Source of the DNA: CABMGU01 sp035292785
Lineage (GTDB): Archaea; Nanobdellota; Nanobdellia; Woesearchaeales; ARS49
NCBI GenBank assembly: GCA_035292785.1
Contig: DATDPK010000042.1
Coordinates: 1 to 5,386 of the forward strand
Direction: 5' to 3'
Length of the DNA: 5,386 bases
The notes under the pieces are model-generated. The model did no database searches. It saw only the letters and a list, made by a program, of their open reading frames with translations, and had not been told where the DNA came from. Shown in pieces: positions 5,324-5,386 of the stretch. Both the position numbers and the translations under genes were made by a program. Numbering within the stretch: position 1 is the stretch's first letter; each line of letters starts with the position of its first letter.

Positions 5324-5386
5324 TACCCTGATGTCATTTCTGACAGCGGTGTGACGGACCGCCGGTGTTACCAGGTTACACCAACC

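Larger units (their letters stand above)
5225..5386 (-). ncRNA. Possible structured RNA of unknown type, continuing past the right edge
   Basis: No protein gene is visible from 5218 to the end. Nested complementarity is dense: CGGTC (5249-5253) with GACCG (5357-5361), CACCG (5257-5261) with CGGTG (5347-5351), and GGTATT (5265-5270) with AATACC (5322-5327). The last pair encloses the two hairpins, except that its last 2 bp share bases with hairpin 2. Beside it is a TGTCA/TGACA hairpin (5332-5345) that has a GAAA tetraloop on the minus strand. At the right edge, GGTGT…ACACC (5364-5382) read on the minus strand resembles a tRNA D-arm with TAACCTGGTAA in the loop. A minus-strand CCCCGGC (5225-5231) resembles an acceptor 3' strand. 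I could not fit a normal T-arm or one consistent anticodon arm, so the tRNA reading stays unproven. The strand is assigned from these weak hints. Confidence 0.3.

Noticed and set aside
5326..5350. C/D box guide RNA (CTGATGT then CTGA)
   Set aside because: The boxes are too close, the C box is imperfect, and no second box pair is seen.
5222..5386. Complete tRNA-Asp(GUC) with an intron on the minus strand
   Set aside because: The D-arm-like and acceptor-like pieces are present, but the T-arm does not fit and no bulge-helix-bulge joins one anticodon arm. It is kept only as a possible structured RNA.
5225..5386. SRP RNA, RNase P RNA or 5S rRNA
   Set aside because: None of the conserved cores I know (the GGAAGGGAGCA-like SRP loop, the GGAAAGTCC-like RNase P core, the 5S loop sequences) is present.

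Overview
The window comes from an archaeon. It carries an archaeal Sm-like protein gene followed directly by the gene for ribosomal protein eL37, a type II tRNA-Leu interrupted by a small intron with archaeal (bulge-helix) splicing geometry, TATA boxes about 26 nt upstream of predicted starts, and leaderless starts. AT-rich sequence, tight packing and a free-standing LAGLIDADG gene would fit a DPANN-type archaeon, but that placement is only inference.

Left part, minus strand (1-3474): three genes read right to left as one unit, with each start overlapping the end of the gene before it. They are a GT4-type glycosyltransferase (2371-3474), a class II glutamine-dependent asparagine synthetase-like amidotransferase (593-2383), and a class I SAM methyltransferase that runs off the left edge (1-602). 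This looks like part of a surface-glycan cluster: one enzyme adds a sugar, one may amidate a sugar acid, and one may methylate. A TATA box at 3498-3505 lies so close to the glycosyltransferase start that the operon mRNA is probably leaderless.

Middle, plus strand (3529-3975): a promoter diverging from the glycan operon drives the Sm-like protein gene and eL37, which are 1 nt apart. A T-rich stretch (about 4004-4051) probably ends this transcript.

Right part, plus strand (3976-5386): a two-motif LAGLIDADG endonuclease gene (4106-4771) runs into tRNA-Leu(UAG) (4749-4859), and its stop codon is formed by the tRNA D-loop. The tRNA has a 27-nt intron at the unusual position 30/31. A four-helix membrane protein gene starts 2 nt after the tRNA. 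Upstream of the endonuclease is an 11-of-12 match to the tRNA 5' sequence. Together these suggest a mobile endonuclease gene that settled against a tRNA gene.

The last 169 nt hold no gene I can name but are dense in complementary segments: two stable hairpins with mutually complementary cores, an enclosing stem, and a tRNA-D-arm-like hairpin at the right edge. This may be part of a structured RNA that continues beyond the window.
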